Shown: positions 34,965-44,099 of the stretch, in pieces
How the letters are laid out: each line of letters opens with the position of its first letter
Numbering within the stretch: position 1 is the stretch's first letter
DNA from: Thermus albus
Lineage (GTDB): Bacteria; Deinococcota; Deinococci; Deinococcales; Thermaceae
Direction of reading: 5' to 3'
DNA: 64,000 nucleotides
Assembly (NCBI RefSeq): GCF_022760855.1
Contig: NZ_JAKTNR010000007.1
Location: 59,647 to 123,646, forward strand
Program-made: the position numbers and the translations under genes
Notes under the pieces: model-generated
Told to the model about the DNA's origin: nothing
Databases searched by the model: none
What the model saw: the letters and a program-made list of their open reading frames with translations, nothing else

Positions 34965-35324
34965 ATGCGGCTTAAGAGGTTTGGCCCAAAGGCGCGGCGG
35001 ATGGGCAAGCCCCTGGTCCCACCCAAAGAGGCTTCCCCAACTGGAAAAGACCTCCTGGTGCGGATGGAAACCCTAAAGGAGGAAGACCCCATCACTCCAG
35101 GCTTCCGTAGGCGGCTTGCCGCCTTGCTCCAGGAGGCCAAGGCCCGCTGGGAGAGCCTCACCCCAGAGGAGCGCAAGCGGCTCCTCTCCCTCCTCGCTGG
35201 GCTTCTTTCCCTCCTGCCCCTTGGGCGGCTGGGCCGGGCAGGCTTCCTCCTGCAAAGGGCCCTGGGCCCGGGTGGCCAGGTGGCCCTCTCCCTCCTCCTG
35301 CGCCTCCTAAGGCGCCAGGTCTAA
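34965..35324 (+). CDS. Small basic protein of unknown function
   Basis: 119 residues, not recognised. The first 40 residues are basic and proline-rich (RLKRFGPKARRMGKPLVPP), the middle is amphipathic helix (RRLAALLQEAKARWESLTPEERKRLL) and the end is hydrophobic and leucine-rich (SLLAGLLSLLPLGRLGRAGFLL). Possibly a membrane-associated helical protein. It has its own TATAAT box and lies just before mutS2. Codon use and third-position GC agree with a real gene. Confidence 0.6.
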   Translation: MRLKRFGPKARRMGKPLVPPKEASPTGKDLLVRMETLKEEDPITPGFRRRLAALLQEAKARWESLTPEERKRLLSLLAGLLSLLPLGRLGRAGFLLQRALGPGGQVALSLLLRLLRRQV

Positions 35325-35328
35325 CCGG

Positions 35329-35334
35329 TATACT
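35329..35334 (+). promoter_or_regulatory. -10 box of mutS2
   Basis: TATACT 8 bases before the GTG start at 35343; leaderless transcript expected. Confidence 0.6.
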
Positions 35335-35342
35335 GGGCTTTT

Positions 35343-37580
35343 GTGCGGGACGTCCTCGAGGTCCTGGAGTTCCCCAAAGTCCGCGCCCTTCTTGCGGAAA
35401 GGGCCAAGACCCCCTTGGGGGAGGAGCTGGCCTTAGCCCTCTCCCCCCTGCCCAAGGAGGAGGCGGAAAGGAGGCTTGCCCTCACCCAGGAGGCCTTGGC
35501 CTACTACCCCTACACCCTCCCCGAGGCGGGGGCCTTGAGGGAGGCTTACCGCAAGGCTCAAGAAGGGGCCAGGCTCTCTGGCCCCGAGCTTCTCAAGGCC
35601 GCCCGGGTCCTCGAGGAGGCCCTAGCCCTTAAGGAGGAACTCCTTGCCCTGCAAAACCACCTGGGCCAGGTGGCGGCAGGCATCGGGGAGCATGGTGCCT
35701 TTCTCCAACGGGTGAAGAAAACCCTAGACGAGGAGGGAAGCGTACGGGATGAGGCGAGCCCCAGGCTCCTTTCCCTACGCCGGGAGCTAAAGCCCCTGCG
35801 CCAGCAAATCCTAGACAGGCTTTATGCCCTCTTAGACCGCCACCCCGAGGCGGTGCAGGACCGGTTCGTCACCCTAAGGCGGGAGCGCTACTGCATCCCC
35901 GTACGGGCAGGGATGGCCCAGAAAATACCCGGTATCCTCCTGGACGAATCCGAGTCCGGGGCCACCCTCTTCATAGAACCCCTTTCCGTGGTGAAGCTGA
36001 ATAACCGCCTCCAATCCCTCCGCTTCCAGGAGGAGGAGGAGGTAAACCGCATCCTAAGGGAGCTTTCGGAAGCCCTGGCCCAGGATGAAGCCCTTCCCGG
36101 CACCCTAAGGGCCCTGGCCCTATTGGACCTCATCCAGGCCCAGGCGGCCCTGGCCCGGGACCTGGGGCTTAAAAAGCCCCAGTTTGGCGAAGGGTATGAG
36201 CTTTGGGAAGCCTTCCACCCCCTGATCCCGAACCCCGTCCCCAACTCCTTTAGCCTGGACGAGGAGAAACGCCTCATCCTCATCTCCGGCCCCAACATGG
36301 GGGGGAAGACGGCCCTTTTGAAAACCCTGGGTCTCGCGGTGCTCATGGCCCAGGCGGGGCTTTTCGTGGCCGCCAAGAGGGCCACCTTGGCCTGGCCCGA
36401 TAGGGTCTTCGCCGACATCGGCGATGAGCAATCCCTTCAGGAAAACCTCTCCACCTTTGCTGGCCACCTGCAAAGGCTTAAGGAGATGCTGGAGGGGGCC
36501 ACGGCCCGGAGCCTGGTCCTCATAGACGAGCTGGGAAGCGGCACCGACCCCGAGGAGGGGGCGGCCCTCTCCCAGGCCATCCTCGAGGCCCTCCTGGAGA
36601 AAGGGGTTAAGGGCCTGGTCACCACCCACCTCTCCCCCCTGAAGGCCTTCGCCCAGGGGCGGGAGGGCATCCTAAACGCCTCCATGCGCTTCGACCTGGA
36701 GGCCTTGCGCCCCACTTACGAACTTCTCCTAGGGATGCCGGGGCGAAGCTACGCCCTGGCCATCGCCCGGAGGCTGGCCTTGCCCGAGGCGGTCCTAGGG
36801 CGGGCAGAAAGCCTTCTGCCGGAAGGGGGCAGGCTGGAGGCCCTTTTGGCGGAACTGGAAGGGGAAAGGCTCCGACTGAAGGAGGAAAGGAACCGGCTCC
36901 AAGCCGAGCTGGCCCAGGTGGAGGCCTTGCGGAAGCAGCTAGCCGAGCGGGAGGCCCGCTTTGAGGAGGAGCGCTTAGAAAGGCTTAAAGCCCTGGAAGA
37001 GGAGATCCGCAAGGAGCTTCTCCGGGTGGAGGCCGAGCTTAAGGCCCTAAGGGAAAAGGCCCGGACCCAGGGAAAAAGGGACGCCCTGCGGGAGCTTCTA
37101 GCCCTAAGGGAGCGGTATGCCAAGCAGGCCCCTCCGGCCCCGCCCCTTTCGGGCCTCGCCGCCGGGCAGATGGTGGAGATCGCTTCTCTAAGGCGCTCGG
37201 GGAAGCTTCTTGAGCTTAGGGGCGAGGAAGCCCTGGTGCAGGTGGGCCCGGTCAAGATGACGGTGAAGGCCAAGGAGCTCACCCCCCTGAAGGCCCCCGA
37301 AGCCCCCAAGGCCCTGGGCCTAAAGCCTAAGCGGGAGGTGAGGGAGGTGAACCTAAGGGGGCTTACCGTGGAGGAAGCCCTCCTGGAGGTGGACCACGCC
37401 CTGGAGGAGGCCCGCTCCTTGGGCCTTGCCACCTTGCGCCTCCTTCACGGCAAGGGCACCGGGGCTCTCAGGCAGGCCATCCGCGAGGCCCTAAGGCGGG
37501 ATAAGCGGGTGGAGACCTTCGCCGATGCCCCTCCCCACGAGGGCGGGCACGGGGTTACGGTGGTGGTGCTTAAAGGCTAA
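35343..37580 (+). CDS. mutS2: Endonuclease MutS2
   Basis: 745 residues, GTG start. Contains the MutS core (clamp and ATPase) without the mismatch-recognition domain. Walker A GPNMGGKTALLK near residue 320, Walker B LVLIDELGSGTDPEEGA, then a long coiled coil (about 495-600) and a C-terminal Smr nuclease domain (RLLHGKGTGALRQAI with the HGxG motif). MutS2 suppresses homologous recombination and, in other bacteria, acts on collided ribosomes. Full family length. Confidence 0.95.
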   Translation: MRDVLEVLEFPKVRALLAERAKTPLGEELALALSPLPKEEAERRLALTQEALAYYPYTLPEAGALREAYRKAQEGARLSGPELLKAARVLEEALALKEELLALQNHLGQVAAGIGEHGAFLQRVKKTLDEEGSVRDEASPRLLSLRRELKPLRQQILDRLYALLDRHPEAVQDRFVTLRRERYCIPVRAGMAQKIPGILLDESESGATLFIEPLSVVKLNNRLQSLRFQEEEEVNRILRELSEALAQDEALPGTLRALALLDLIQAQAALARDLGLKKPQFGEGYELWEAFHPLIPNPVPNSFSLDEEKRLILISGPNMGGKTALLKTLGLAVLMAQAGLFVAAKRATLAWPDRVFADIGDEQSLQENLSTFAGHLQRLKEMLEGATARSLVLIDELGSGTDPEEGAALSQAILEALLEKGVKGLVTTHLSPLKAFAQGREGILNASMRFDLEALRPTYELLLGMPGRSYALAIARRLALPEAVLGRAESLLPEGGRLEALLAELEGERLRLKEERNRLQAELAQVEALRKQLAEREARFEEERLERLKALEEEIRKELLRVEAELKALREKARTQGKRDALRELLALRERYAKQAPPAPPLSGLAAGQMVEIASLRRSGKLLELRGEEALVQVGPVKMTVKAKELTPLKAPEAPKALGLKPKREVREVNLRGLTVEEALLEVDHALEEARSLGLATLRLLHGKGTGALRQAIREALRRDKRVETFADAPPHEGGHGVTVVVLKG

Positions 37581-37977
37581 GGGAGCGGCCCTCCAAAGCC
37601 TCTATGCGCTGACGGATGGCCGGGGGCAAGGGAGCCGGCCTTCCCTCCTCCAGCCACACCTGCACCGTCTTGCCCCGGGCGGCTTCCTCCCCGTTGGCCA
37701 AGAGGAGGTATTCCATGTCAAAGCTGCTCCGCCCCAGGCGCACCACCCGCACCCCCACCTCCACGGAATCCTCCAGGAGGATGGGCCTTTTGAAATCCAC
37801 CTCCGCCCGGGCCAGGATGAAGTGGCCCCTTTCCAACCAGTCCTCCTTAAGCCTTCGGAAGTAGGCGGCCCGGGCCACCTCAAAGTAGGTGAGGTAAACC
37901 GCGTTGTTCACGTGGCCCAAGGCATCCAGATCCCGAAAGCGCACCTGTATGGGGACGGACACGGGAAACCCCTCCAT
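37570..37977 (-). CDS. Acyl-CoA thioesterase (4HBT hotdog fold)
   Basis: 135 residues. Hotdog-fold thioesterase of the 4-hydroxybenzoyl-CoA/YbgC type: VRFRDLDALGHVNNAVYLTYFEVAR contains the catalytic aspartate (DxxGHxNN). Its 3' end overlaps the convergent mutS2 end by 11 bases. The chosen ATG at 37977 begins the conserved domain; TAGCCT lies 8 bases before it on the minus strand. It diverges from pepF across a perfect 16-bp palindrome. Confidence 0.88.
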   Translation of the reverse strand: MEGFPVSVPIQVRFRDLDALGHVNNAVYLTYFEVARAAYFRRLKEDWLERGHFILARAEVDFKRPILLEDSVEVGVRVVRLGRSSFDMEYLLLANGEEAARGKTVQVWLEEGRPAPLPPAIRQRIEALEGRSLSL

Positions 37978-37997
37978 AGGACCCAAGGCTACCACAA

Positions 37998-38013
37998 CTG
38001 ACCCGTGGGTCAG
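37998..38013. promoter_or_regulatory. 16-bp palindrome between divergent thioesterase and pepF genes
   Basis: CTGACCC-GT-GGGTCAG (37998-38004 and 38007-38013) is a perfect inverted repeat. It lies in the spacer just before the pepF -10 box TATAGT (38015-38020), a typical place for repressor binding, and next to the thioesterase -10 box (37986-37991 on the minus strand). Confidence 0.6.
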
Positions 38014-38026
38014 GTATAGTGGGGCC

Positions 38027-39712
38027 ATGGAAACCACCTGGGACCTAACCCCCCTTTTTCCCGGCTTGGAAAGCCCCGAGTTCCAGGCCGCCTGGGACGG
38101 ACTACGGAACCGGATCGGCCAACTCAAGGGGTTGCTGGAGCAGGAAGCCCCCTTAGGAGAGGTTCTCTCCGCCCTGGATGCCCTAACGGAGGAAGCCACC
38201 CCCCTTTGGGCCTACCTCTACGCCCGCTTCAGCGCCGACACCAGCGACGAGGCCGCCTTGGCCAAGCTTTCGGAGCTGGAGGTGCTCTTCCTGGATTTCG
38301 CCCGCTTAAGGCCCCGCCTTATCCGTTACCTGGCCCTAAAGGACCCAGAGGAAGCCGGGCCTTACCGGATCCTGGTGGAGGAGGCCAAGGAGGAGGCCCT
38401 GCACATGATGCCCGAAGGGGAAGAGGTCCTGGCCGCGGAGCTTTCCCTATCCGGGCGCCAGGCCTGGGCCAAACTCCACGAGAACCTCACCAGCCAGATC
38501 ACCGCGGTGGTGGACGGGGAGGAGTTGCCCATCACCAAGGTGCGCAACCTCTACTTCCGCCCCGAGGAGGAGGTGCGAAGGAAGGCCTACCAGGCGGAGC
38601 TTAAGGCCTGGGAAGCCCACGAGGTACCCCTGGCCTACGCCCTAAACGGGGTCAAGGGGGAGGCCTCGGTGCTGAACCGCAGGCGGGGGTACCGGGAGGA
38701 CCTCGAGCCCAGCCTGCACAAAAACCGCATCACCAAGAAGGCCCTTTCGGCCCTCCTCGAGGCGGTGAGGGAAAGCCTACCCCTTTTCCGCCGCTACTAC
38801 CTCCTAAAGGCCAAGGCCTTGGGCAAGGAGAGGCTGGACTGGTGGGACCTCTTTGCCCCCGTAGGGCAGGGCCGGCGCTGGACCCTGGAGGAGGCCCGGG
38901 ACTTCATCCGGGAAAAGCTCACCACCTTAGTGGAGGGCGCCGCCCAGGTGGCGGAGGCCGCCTTTAGGGAGCGCTGGATGGACCTCCTGCCCCGCAAGGG
39001 CAAGGTGGGCGGGGCCTACTGCATGCCAAGGGGTGGGGGAAAAAGCCTTATCCTGGCCAACTACGAGGAGAGCTTTGAGTCGGTTTCCACCCTGGCCCAC
39101 GAGCTGGGCCACGCCTACCACAACTTCGCCCTGGCCAAGGTTCCCGCCTCCTTAAGGGAGGTGCCCATGACCCTGGCGGAGACCGCCAGTATCATGAACG
39201 AGACCCTGGTGGTGGAGGCGGCCCTCAAGGAGGCCTCTCCCGCGGAGGGGCTTTTGATCCTGGACGCCTACCTGCAAGGGGCGGCCCAGGTGGTGGTGGA
39301 CATCTATAGCCGCTTCCTCTTTGAGTCCTGGGTGTTTGCGGGGAGGAAGGCCCGGGAGCTTTCCCCCAGGGAGTTCAAGGAACTCATGCTGAAGGCACAA
39401 AAGGAGGCCTACGGGGAGGTCCTCGCCACCCATCATCCCTACATGTGGGCGGTGAAGGGGCACTACTACGGTGCCGACTTCTACAACTACCCCTACACCT
39501 TTGGCCTTCTCTTCGGCTTGGCCGTGTACCAGGAGGCCAAGGAGGATCCGGGCTTTGCTGGGCGGTACGAGGAGCTTCTCTCCCTTTCCGGGATGTACCG
39601 GGCCAAGGAGCTGGCCGCCCGGTATGGCTTTGACCTGGAAAGCCCCTCCTTCTGGCAAAAGGGCCTGAAGGTCTTGGCGGATAGGGTGGAGGAGTACGAG
39701 AGGAGGCTCTAA
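38027..39712 (+). CDS. pepF: Oligoendopeptidase F
   Basis: 561 residues. M3 zinc peptidase cleaving short peptides in the cytoplasm. Active site HELGH (H358, E359, H362) with the downstream glutamate in ETASIMNETLVVE. The N-terminal helical domain and the C-terminal HHPYMWAVKGHYYGADFYNYPY block match PepF. TATAGT (38015-38020) lies 6 bases before the ATG. It may serve peptide use with the importer at 12290-16469, but that is only inference. Confidence 0.94.
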   Translation: METTWDLTPLFPGLESPEFQAAWDGLRNRIGQLKGLLEQEAPLGEVLSALDALTEEATPLWAYLYARFSADTSDEAALAKLSELEVLFLDFARLRPRLIRYLALKDPEEAGPYRILVEEAKEEALHMMPEGEEVLAAELSLSGRQAWAKLHENLTSQITAVVDGEELPITKVRNLYFRPEEEVRRKAYQAELKAWEAHEVPLAYALNGVKGEASVLNRRRGYREDLEPSLHKNRITKKALSALLEAVRESLPLFRRYYLLKAKALGKERLDWWDLFAPVGQGRRWTLEEARDFIREKLTTLVEGAAQVAEAAFRERWMDLLPRKGKVGGAYCMPRGGGKSLILANYEESFESVSTLAHELGHAYHNFALAKVPASLREVPMTLAETASIMNETLVVEAALKEASPAEGLLILDAYLQGAAQVVVDIYSRFLFESWVFAGRKARELSPREFKELMLKAQKEAYGEVLATHHPYMWAVKGHYYGADFYNYPYTFGLLFGLAVYQEAKEDPGFAGRYEELLSLSGMYRAKELAARYGFDLESPSFWQKGLKVLADRVEEYERRL

Positions 39713-39723
39713 CCTCACCCTGT

Positions 39724-39741
39724 CCTGGGCCTTCGCCCGGG
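39724..39741 (+). terminator. Weak hairpin after pepF
   Basis: CCTGGGC (39724-39730) pairs with GCCCGGG (39735-39741) across a CTTC loop, with one G-U pair and no T run. Confidence 0.35.
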
Positions 39742-39834
39742 CGAGTCCCTTCCAGAGCCTCGGCCTTGGGCTGGCCAAGCGCAGGGCTAGGGCCACCTGA
39801 CCATTTCCTGACCGGGCAGGGTAGGCTAAGGGGG

Positions 39835-40284
39835 ATGCGCCTTCTCGTCCTTTGCACCCACAACTCGGCCCGTAGCCAAATGGCGGAGGCTTGGATCCGG
39901 CACCTGGCCCGAGAGATGGGGGTGGACCTCGAGGTCCACTCCGCCGGCACCGAGAAGACCTTCGTCAAGGAGGAGGCCAAAAGGGTGATGGCCGAGGTGG
40001 GGGTTGACCTGGGGGGGCACTTTTCCAAAACCCTCCTGGAGGTGCCCAACCCCTGGGAGTTTGACCTGGTCCTCACCGTGTGCGACGCCGCACGGGAAGC
40101 CTGCCCCGCCTACCCCGCGCAAACGGTAAAACGCCACGTCTCCTTCCCCGACCCTTCGGGAAAACCCCTGGAGGAGTGGCGCCGGGTGCGGGATGCCTTG
40201 GGGCGCATGGCCCGGTACCTGGTGGAGAACCTAAGGGCAGGGCGCATCCCCACGGATGAGGAGCTAAGGGAGGCCGCAAGGTAG
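39835..40284 (+). CDS. arsC: Arsenate reductase (thioredoxin-coupled, LMW-PTPase fold)
   Basis: 149 residues. The P-loop CTHNSAR (C7 to R13) and the cysteines C83 and C90 in TVCDAAREACP form the three-cysteine relay of thioredoxin-linked ArsC; the DP pair near FPDPS is the general acid. It reduces arsenate to arsenite for export. TAGGCT (39822-39827) lies 7 bases before the ATG. No arsenite exporter or ArsR gene is adjacent. Confidence 0.9.
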   Translation: MRLLVLCTHNSARSQMAEAWIRHLAREMGVDLEVHSAGTEKTFVKEEAKRVMAEVGVDLGGHFSKTLLEVPNPWEFDLVLTVCDAAREACPAYPAQTVKRHVSFPDPSGKPLEEWRRVRDALGRMARYLVENLRAGRIPTDEELREAAR

Positions 40285-40295
40285 CCCCACTGGGC

Positions 40296-41006
40296 TCAAC
40301 AGGCCTCCAGGTCCCCCACGTGGATGGCCGCCACCCCAAAGGTGAGGAGCTCGTAGCGCACCCGAAAGCCCGCCTCCTCCATCATGGCTTCTAGGGCCTC
40401 CGGGGAGGGAAAGGCCTCCACGCTTTCCGGGAGGTAGCGGTAGGCCCTGAAGCTCCCCGAAACCAGTCCCCCTAGGAAGGGCAAGACCCTTTGGAAGTAG
40501 ACCCGGTAGACCAGGCCAAAGGCCCCCCTTGGGGGTGGGGGAAACTCCAGGATGACCAGCCGCCCCCCAGGGGCCAGGACCCGGCGTAGCTCGAGGAGGG
40601 CCTTGCGGTAGTCGACAAAGTTGCGGAAACCAAAGGCGATGGTAACGGCATCAAAGCTCCCTCCAGGGAAAGGAAGGGCCAGGGCATCCGCCTCCAGGAA
40701 CTCCACCTCCAGGCCCTGGGCCTGGGCTTTCCTGCGGGCAAGCTCCAGCATGGGCGGGGCAAAGTCCGCCCCCACCACCTCCGCAAGGGGGGCCTTCCTC
40801 TTGAGCATCAGGGCCAGGTCCCCGGTACCCGTGGCCAGGTCCAGGATGCGCCTGGGACCCTTCTCCAGGGCCAAGGCCACCGCCCGCCTGCGCCAGCGGA
40901 GATCCGCTCCCAAGGAAAGGAGCCGGTTCAAAAGGTCGTAGCGCGGGGCGATCTCCGAAAACATGTGCCGCACCCGCTTGGCCTTTTCCTCCGGCGAAAC
41001 CGCCAC
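40296..41006 (-). CDS. ubiE: Demethylmenaquinone methyltransferase
   Basis: 236 residues. SAM-dependent C-methylation in menaquinone synthesis, the quinone used by the bc complex encoded at 56367-59506. Motifs: MFSEIAPRYDLLNRLLSLG (UbiE signature), LDLATGTGDLAL (SAM loop), and FGFRNFVDYRKALLELRRVLAPGG. GTG start; TAGACT (41013-41018, minus strand) lies 6 bases before it, giving a leaderless transcript. Also called menG. Confidence 0.93.
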   Translation of the reverse strand: MAVSPEEKAKRVRHMFSEIAPRYDLLNRLLSLGADLRWRRRAVALALEKGPRRILDLATGTGDLALMLKRKAPLAEVVGADFAPPMLELARRKAQAQGLEVEFLEADALALPFPGGSFDAVTIAFGFRNFVDYRKALLELRRVLAPGGRLVILEFPPPPRGAFGLVYRVYFQRVLPFLGGLVSGSFRAYRYLPESVEAFPSPEALEAMMEEAGFRVRYELLTFGVAAIHVGDLEAC

Positions 41007-41053
41007 GGAAGGAGTCTAACACCTTCCAGGACTTCAGACCCCCGGGGCTAGGG

Positions 41054-41059
41054 TACAAT
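41054..41059 (+). promoter_or_regulatory. -10 box of the nucleoside-type permease operon
   Basis: TACAAT 7 bases before the GTG at 41067; this is the reason for choosing that start over the TTG at 41061. Confidence 0.6.
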
Positions 41060-41066
41060 CTTGGGC

Positions 41067-42899
41067 GTGTTGACGGACGAGAGGCGCCTAGGCGTCCTGG
41101 TGGCCTTGGGAGGGGGGATTCTTCTCCTCCTCTGGTACCTGGCCCCCTGGGCGGTACCCCACCGCCTCTTTGGCGGTGAAGGCGTGCTCCTAAGCCCCTT
41201 CGGCCACCACCTGCCGCAAGGGAGTCTTCCCCCAGGTTACCGGGATGGCTGGCTCCTTTGGACCTTCTACCCCTCCCTGGCTTGGCTGGCCCTTACCCTG
41301 GTCCTGGCCTGGATCCCCAAGCCCGCCCGGAAGCTCTACCTCATGGGGATCCTGGGCCTAGGCCTCTTCCTCCTCACCTACCTCCTCTTCCAAGCCAGCG
41401 TGGCCCAGGTGAATGCCGGCGCGGAGAGGCCCATCCTCAGGCGGTACAGCCTGGGGCTTGGGAGCTACGCCACCTTGGCCTATAGCCTTTACCTCCTCCT
41501 CCTAGCCCGGCTTTTCGCCCCTGGGGGCCTGGCCTTTTTGGTGCGCCGGCGGGGGGTGGTGGTGCCCCTCTTCTCCCTCCTCCTGGCCTCCTTGCTGGGC
41601 GGGGTCATCGTGGCGGTGATGAAGAAGGCCCCAGGGGAGGCCCAAAGCCTGAGGGAAGCCCTGATGCTGAAGCTGGACCTCATCACCTACACCTACCAGC
41701 TCCTCTATAGCCCCCTGGTCAACCCCTCGGGCTTCCTGCAAAGCCTCCTTCTGGCCACCCCCTTGATCTTCACCGGGCTGGCCGTGGCCTTGGGCTTCCG
41801 CGGGGGGCTTTTCAACATCGGGGCCCCGGGGCAGCTCATCCTGGGGGCCATCGCCGCCATGCTGGTGGGGGTGTACTTGCCCGGGCCCAGGTGGCTGGTC
41901 TTGCCCTTGGCCATCCTGGCCGCCGCCCTGGCCGGGGGGCTTTGGGGCGCCCTTCCGGGATGGCTTAAGGCCCGCTTTGGGGCCCACGAGGTGATCAACA
42001 CCATCATGATGAACTACATCGCCGCAAGCCTCTTCCTCTTCCTCATCTCCGCCAACGAGTACAAGTTCTTTGGGCGCACCCTGTATTTGCCCTTCAAGTA
42101 CCCGGGCTACGAGGCCCGGAGCCACGAGATCCGCCTCGAGGCCCGCATCCCCCACTGGACGGAACTGGTGGCCCCGGGCGGGGAGCTTTCCTTCGCCCTA
42201 CCCTTGGCCCTCCTCTTGGGCCTCCTGGGCTACTTCCTTACCCGGAAGAGCCTAGGCCACCGGGTGCTCCTGGGCCTCCTTGGGGGGGTGGTGGGCTACG
42301 CCCTAGGCGGCCTCTTGCCGGGACCCAGCGTGAACTTTGGCCCCGACCTCACCTCGGTGCGGCTCAACGGGGCCTTCCTCCTCGCCCTTTTGGCCCTTTT
42401 CTTCTTCCACTTCTACGTCTTCCGCACCGTGGGGGGGTATGAGCTCAGGGCCATCGGCCTAGCCCCTAAGGCCGCGGAGTACGGGGGGGTTTTGGCCGGG
42501 CGGAAGGTGGTGCTCATCATGTTCCTGGCCGGGGCCTTGGCGGGCCTGGCCGCCACCCACTACGTGCTGGGTGGGGGGATTGACGAGTACCGCCTGAAGC
42601 AAGCCCTTCCCTACTCTGTGGGTTTTGACGGCATCGCCGTGGCCCTCATGGGCCAGAACACCCCCTTGGGGGTAGGCCTGGCCGCTTGGCTTTTCGGCAT
42701 CCTCCTCACGGGGGGCCTGCAGGTGAACCTGCAGCTGGGCATCAGCCGGGAGCTGGTGGCGGTGCTTCAGGCCTTGATCGTGCTCTTCATCGCCGCTGGC
42801 GGCTTCTTGCCCCGCTACTTCACCGATCCCTTAAGGGCCGCGGAGGTGGAGGTTAGGGAAGAGGCCCGCAAACGGGAGGAAAGGGGGGAGGCCCGATGA
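41067..42899 (+). CDS. ABC transporter permease, nucleoside type (BmpB/YufP-like), extended
   Basis: 610 residues. From about residue 215 it is the branched-chain/nucleoside permease fold: GFRGGLFNIGAPGQLILGA, RFGAHEVINTIMMNYIA and RAIGLAPKAAEYGG. The N-terminal 200 residues add four or five more hydrophobic segments (WLALTLVLAWIPKPARKLYL and later), which typical members of about 350 residues lack, and an inserted region around 390-450 adds two more. Paired with the smaller permease next. No binding-protein or ATPase gene is in the window. Confidence 0.88.
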   Translation: MLTDERRLGVLVALGGGILLLLWYLAPWAVPHRLFGGEGVLLSPFGHHLPQGSLPPGYRDGWLLWTFYPSLAWLALTLVLAWIPKPARKLYLMGILGLGLFLLTYLLFQASVAQVNAGAERPILRRYSLGLGSYATLAYSLYLLLLARLFAPGGLAFLVRRRGVVVPLFSLLLASLLGGVIVAVMKKAPGEAQSLREALMLKLDLITYTYQLLYSPLVNPSGFLQSLLLATPLIFTGLAVALGFRGGLFNIGAPGQLILGAIAAMLVGVYLPGPRWLVLPLAILAAALAGGLWGALPGWLKARFGAHEVINTIMMNYIAASLFLFLISANEYKFFGRTLYLPFKYPGYEARSHEIRLEARIPHWTELVAPGGELSFALPLALLLGLLGYFLTRKSLGHRVLLGLLGGVVGYALGGLLPGPSVNFGPDLTSVRLNGAFLLALLALFFFHFYVFRTVGGYELRAIGLAPKAAEYGGVLAGRKVVLIMFLAGALAGLAATHYVLGGGIDEYRLKQALPYSVGFDGIAVALMGQNTPLGVGLAAWLFGILLTGGLQVNLQLGISRELVAVLQALIVLFIAAGGFLPRYFTDPLRAAEVEVREEARKREERGEAR

Positions 42900-43819
42900 A
42901 CCTGGACACGGCCTTTTGGATCGCCCTCTTCTTCTCCACCCTGCGCCAGACCACCCCCCTTTTGCTCACCGCCTTGGGAGGGATGTTCTCCGAAAGGAGC
43001 GGGGTGGTGAACATCGCCCTCGAGGGCATCATCCTCTTCGGGGCCCTCACCGCAGCGGTGGTGGTGGAAAGGCTGGAATACGCCCTAGGCCCCGGACCCC
43101 ATCCTTGGCTTCCCTGGGTGGGGGTCTTGAGCGCCATGGCCGTGGGTGGGCTGGTGGCCTGGGTGCACGCCGTGGTTTCCATCAAGTACCGGGCAGACCA
43201 GATCATCAGCGCCACCGCCATCAACCTCCTGGCCCTGGGGGCCCCGAGCCTAGTCCTTACCTACTTTTACGGCAACGCCACCAACTCCAAGGAGGTGGTG
43301 AACCGCCTCCCCCTCTTAGGCCCCGAGGGCTTTGCCCTTTCCCCCCTGGTCTACCTGGCCTTTCTCCTGGTGCCCCTATCCTGGTGGGTCCTCTTCAAGA
43401 CCCCCTTTGGCCTTAGGCTTCGGGCCGTGGGCGAGCACCCCGAGGCCGCCGACACCTTGGGGGTGAACGTGTACCGCATGCGCTACATCGGGGTGGTTCT
43501 CTCCGGGATCCTGGCGGGCCTCGCCGGGGCCTATCTGGCCATCGGCTTCCTCAACCAGTTTGTGCGGGGTATGTCGGCGGGCATGGGCTTCATCTCCCTG
43601 GCGGCCATGATCTTCGGCAAATGGCACCCCTTGGGCATCCTCTTCTCCACCCTGCTTTTCGGCTTCGCCAGCGCCCTGGCCATCCAGCTTCAGGGTACGG
43701 AGATCCTGCCCGCAGTCTTGGTGCAGGCCTTCCCCTACGTGGTCACCGTCTTGGTCTTGGCAGGCTTCATGGGCAAAAGCCGCCCTCCGGCCGCGGTGGG
43801 CAAGCCCTACGAGAAGTAG
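42896..43819 (+). CDS. ABC transporter permease, nucleoside type (YufQ-like)
   Basis: 307 residues, about eight membrane segments. Motifs GGMFSERSGVVNIALEGIILFGA, DQIISATAINLLALG and LRAVGEHPEAADTLGVNVYRMRY are characteristic of the second permease of purine-nucleoside/BMP-type importers. Start overlaps the previous stop (ATGA). Converges with a short minus-strand gene. Confidence 0.9.
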   Translation: MNLDTAFWIALFFSTLRQTTPLLLTALGGMFSERSGVVNIALEGIILFGALTAAVVVERLEYALGPGPHPWLPWVGVLSAMAVGGLVAWVHAVVSIKYRADQIISATAINLLALGAPSLVLTYFYGNATNSKEVVNRLPLLGPEGFALSPLVYLAFLLVPLSWWVLFKTPFGLRLRAVGEHPEAADTLGVNVYRMRYIGVVLSGILAGLAGAYLAIGFLNQFVRGMSAGMGFISLAAMIFGKWHPLGILFSTLLFGFASALAIQLQGTEILPAVLVQAFPYVVTVLVLAGFMGKSRPPAAVGKPYEK

Positions 43820-43821
43820 GG

Positions 43822-44094
43822 TCACGGGGTCCAGGTTTTGGCCAGCTGCCCAAAGCGGTGGCCTAGGGTGAGGGTACTGCCGTCTTGGAAGCGAAGGATC
43901 ACCTGCCCCCTGCCCAGGGTGAAGTCCACCACTTCCTCCCCGGCCAGGCCCTGGACAAAGTGGGCGAAGCCATCCGAGCGCAGGTAAAGAAAACCCTCCC
44001 CCAAAGGGGTTCGCAGAAAGACCTGGGCCTCGGTGCCCTGGCGGTTCAAGGCCATCCGGCTCACCCAAAGGGCAAAAACCTGGGCTCGGCTCAT
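43822..44094 (-). CDS. Small protein of unknown function, end of holB operon
   Basis: 90 residues, not recognised. Predicted beta-rich (AQVFLRTPLGEGFLYLRSDG, VVDFTLGRGQVILRFQDGSTLTLG). It starts 5 bases after the end of the yaaT gene, so it is probably in the same operon (phosphoesterase-holB-yaaT). Codon use fits a real gene. Confidence 0.6.
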   Translation of the reverse strand: MSRAQVFALWVSRMALNRQGTEAQVFLRTPLGEGFLYLRSDGFAHFVQGLAGEEVVDFTLGRGQVILRFQDGSTLTLGHRFGQLAKTWTP

Positions 44095-44099
44095 CCCCG

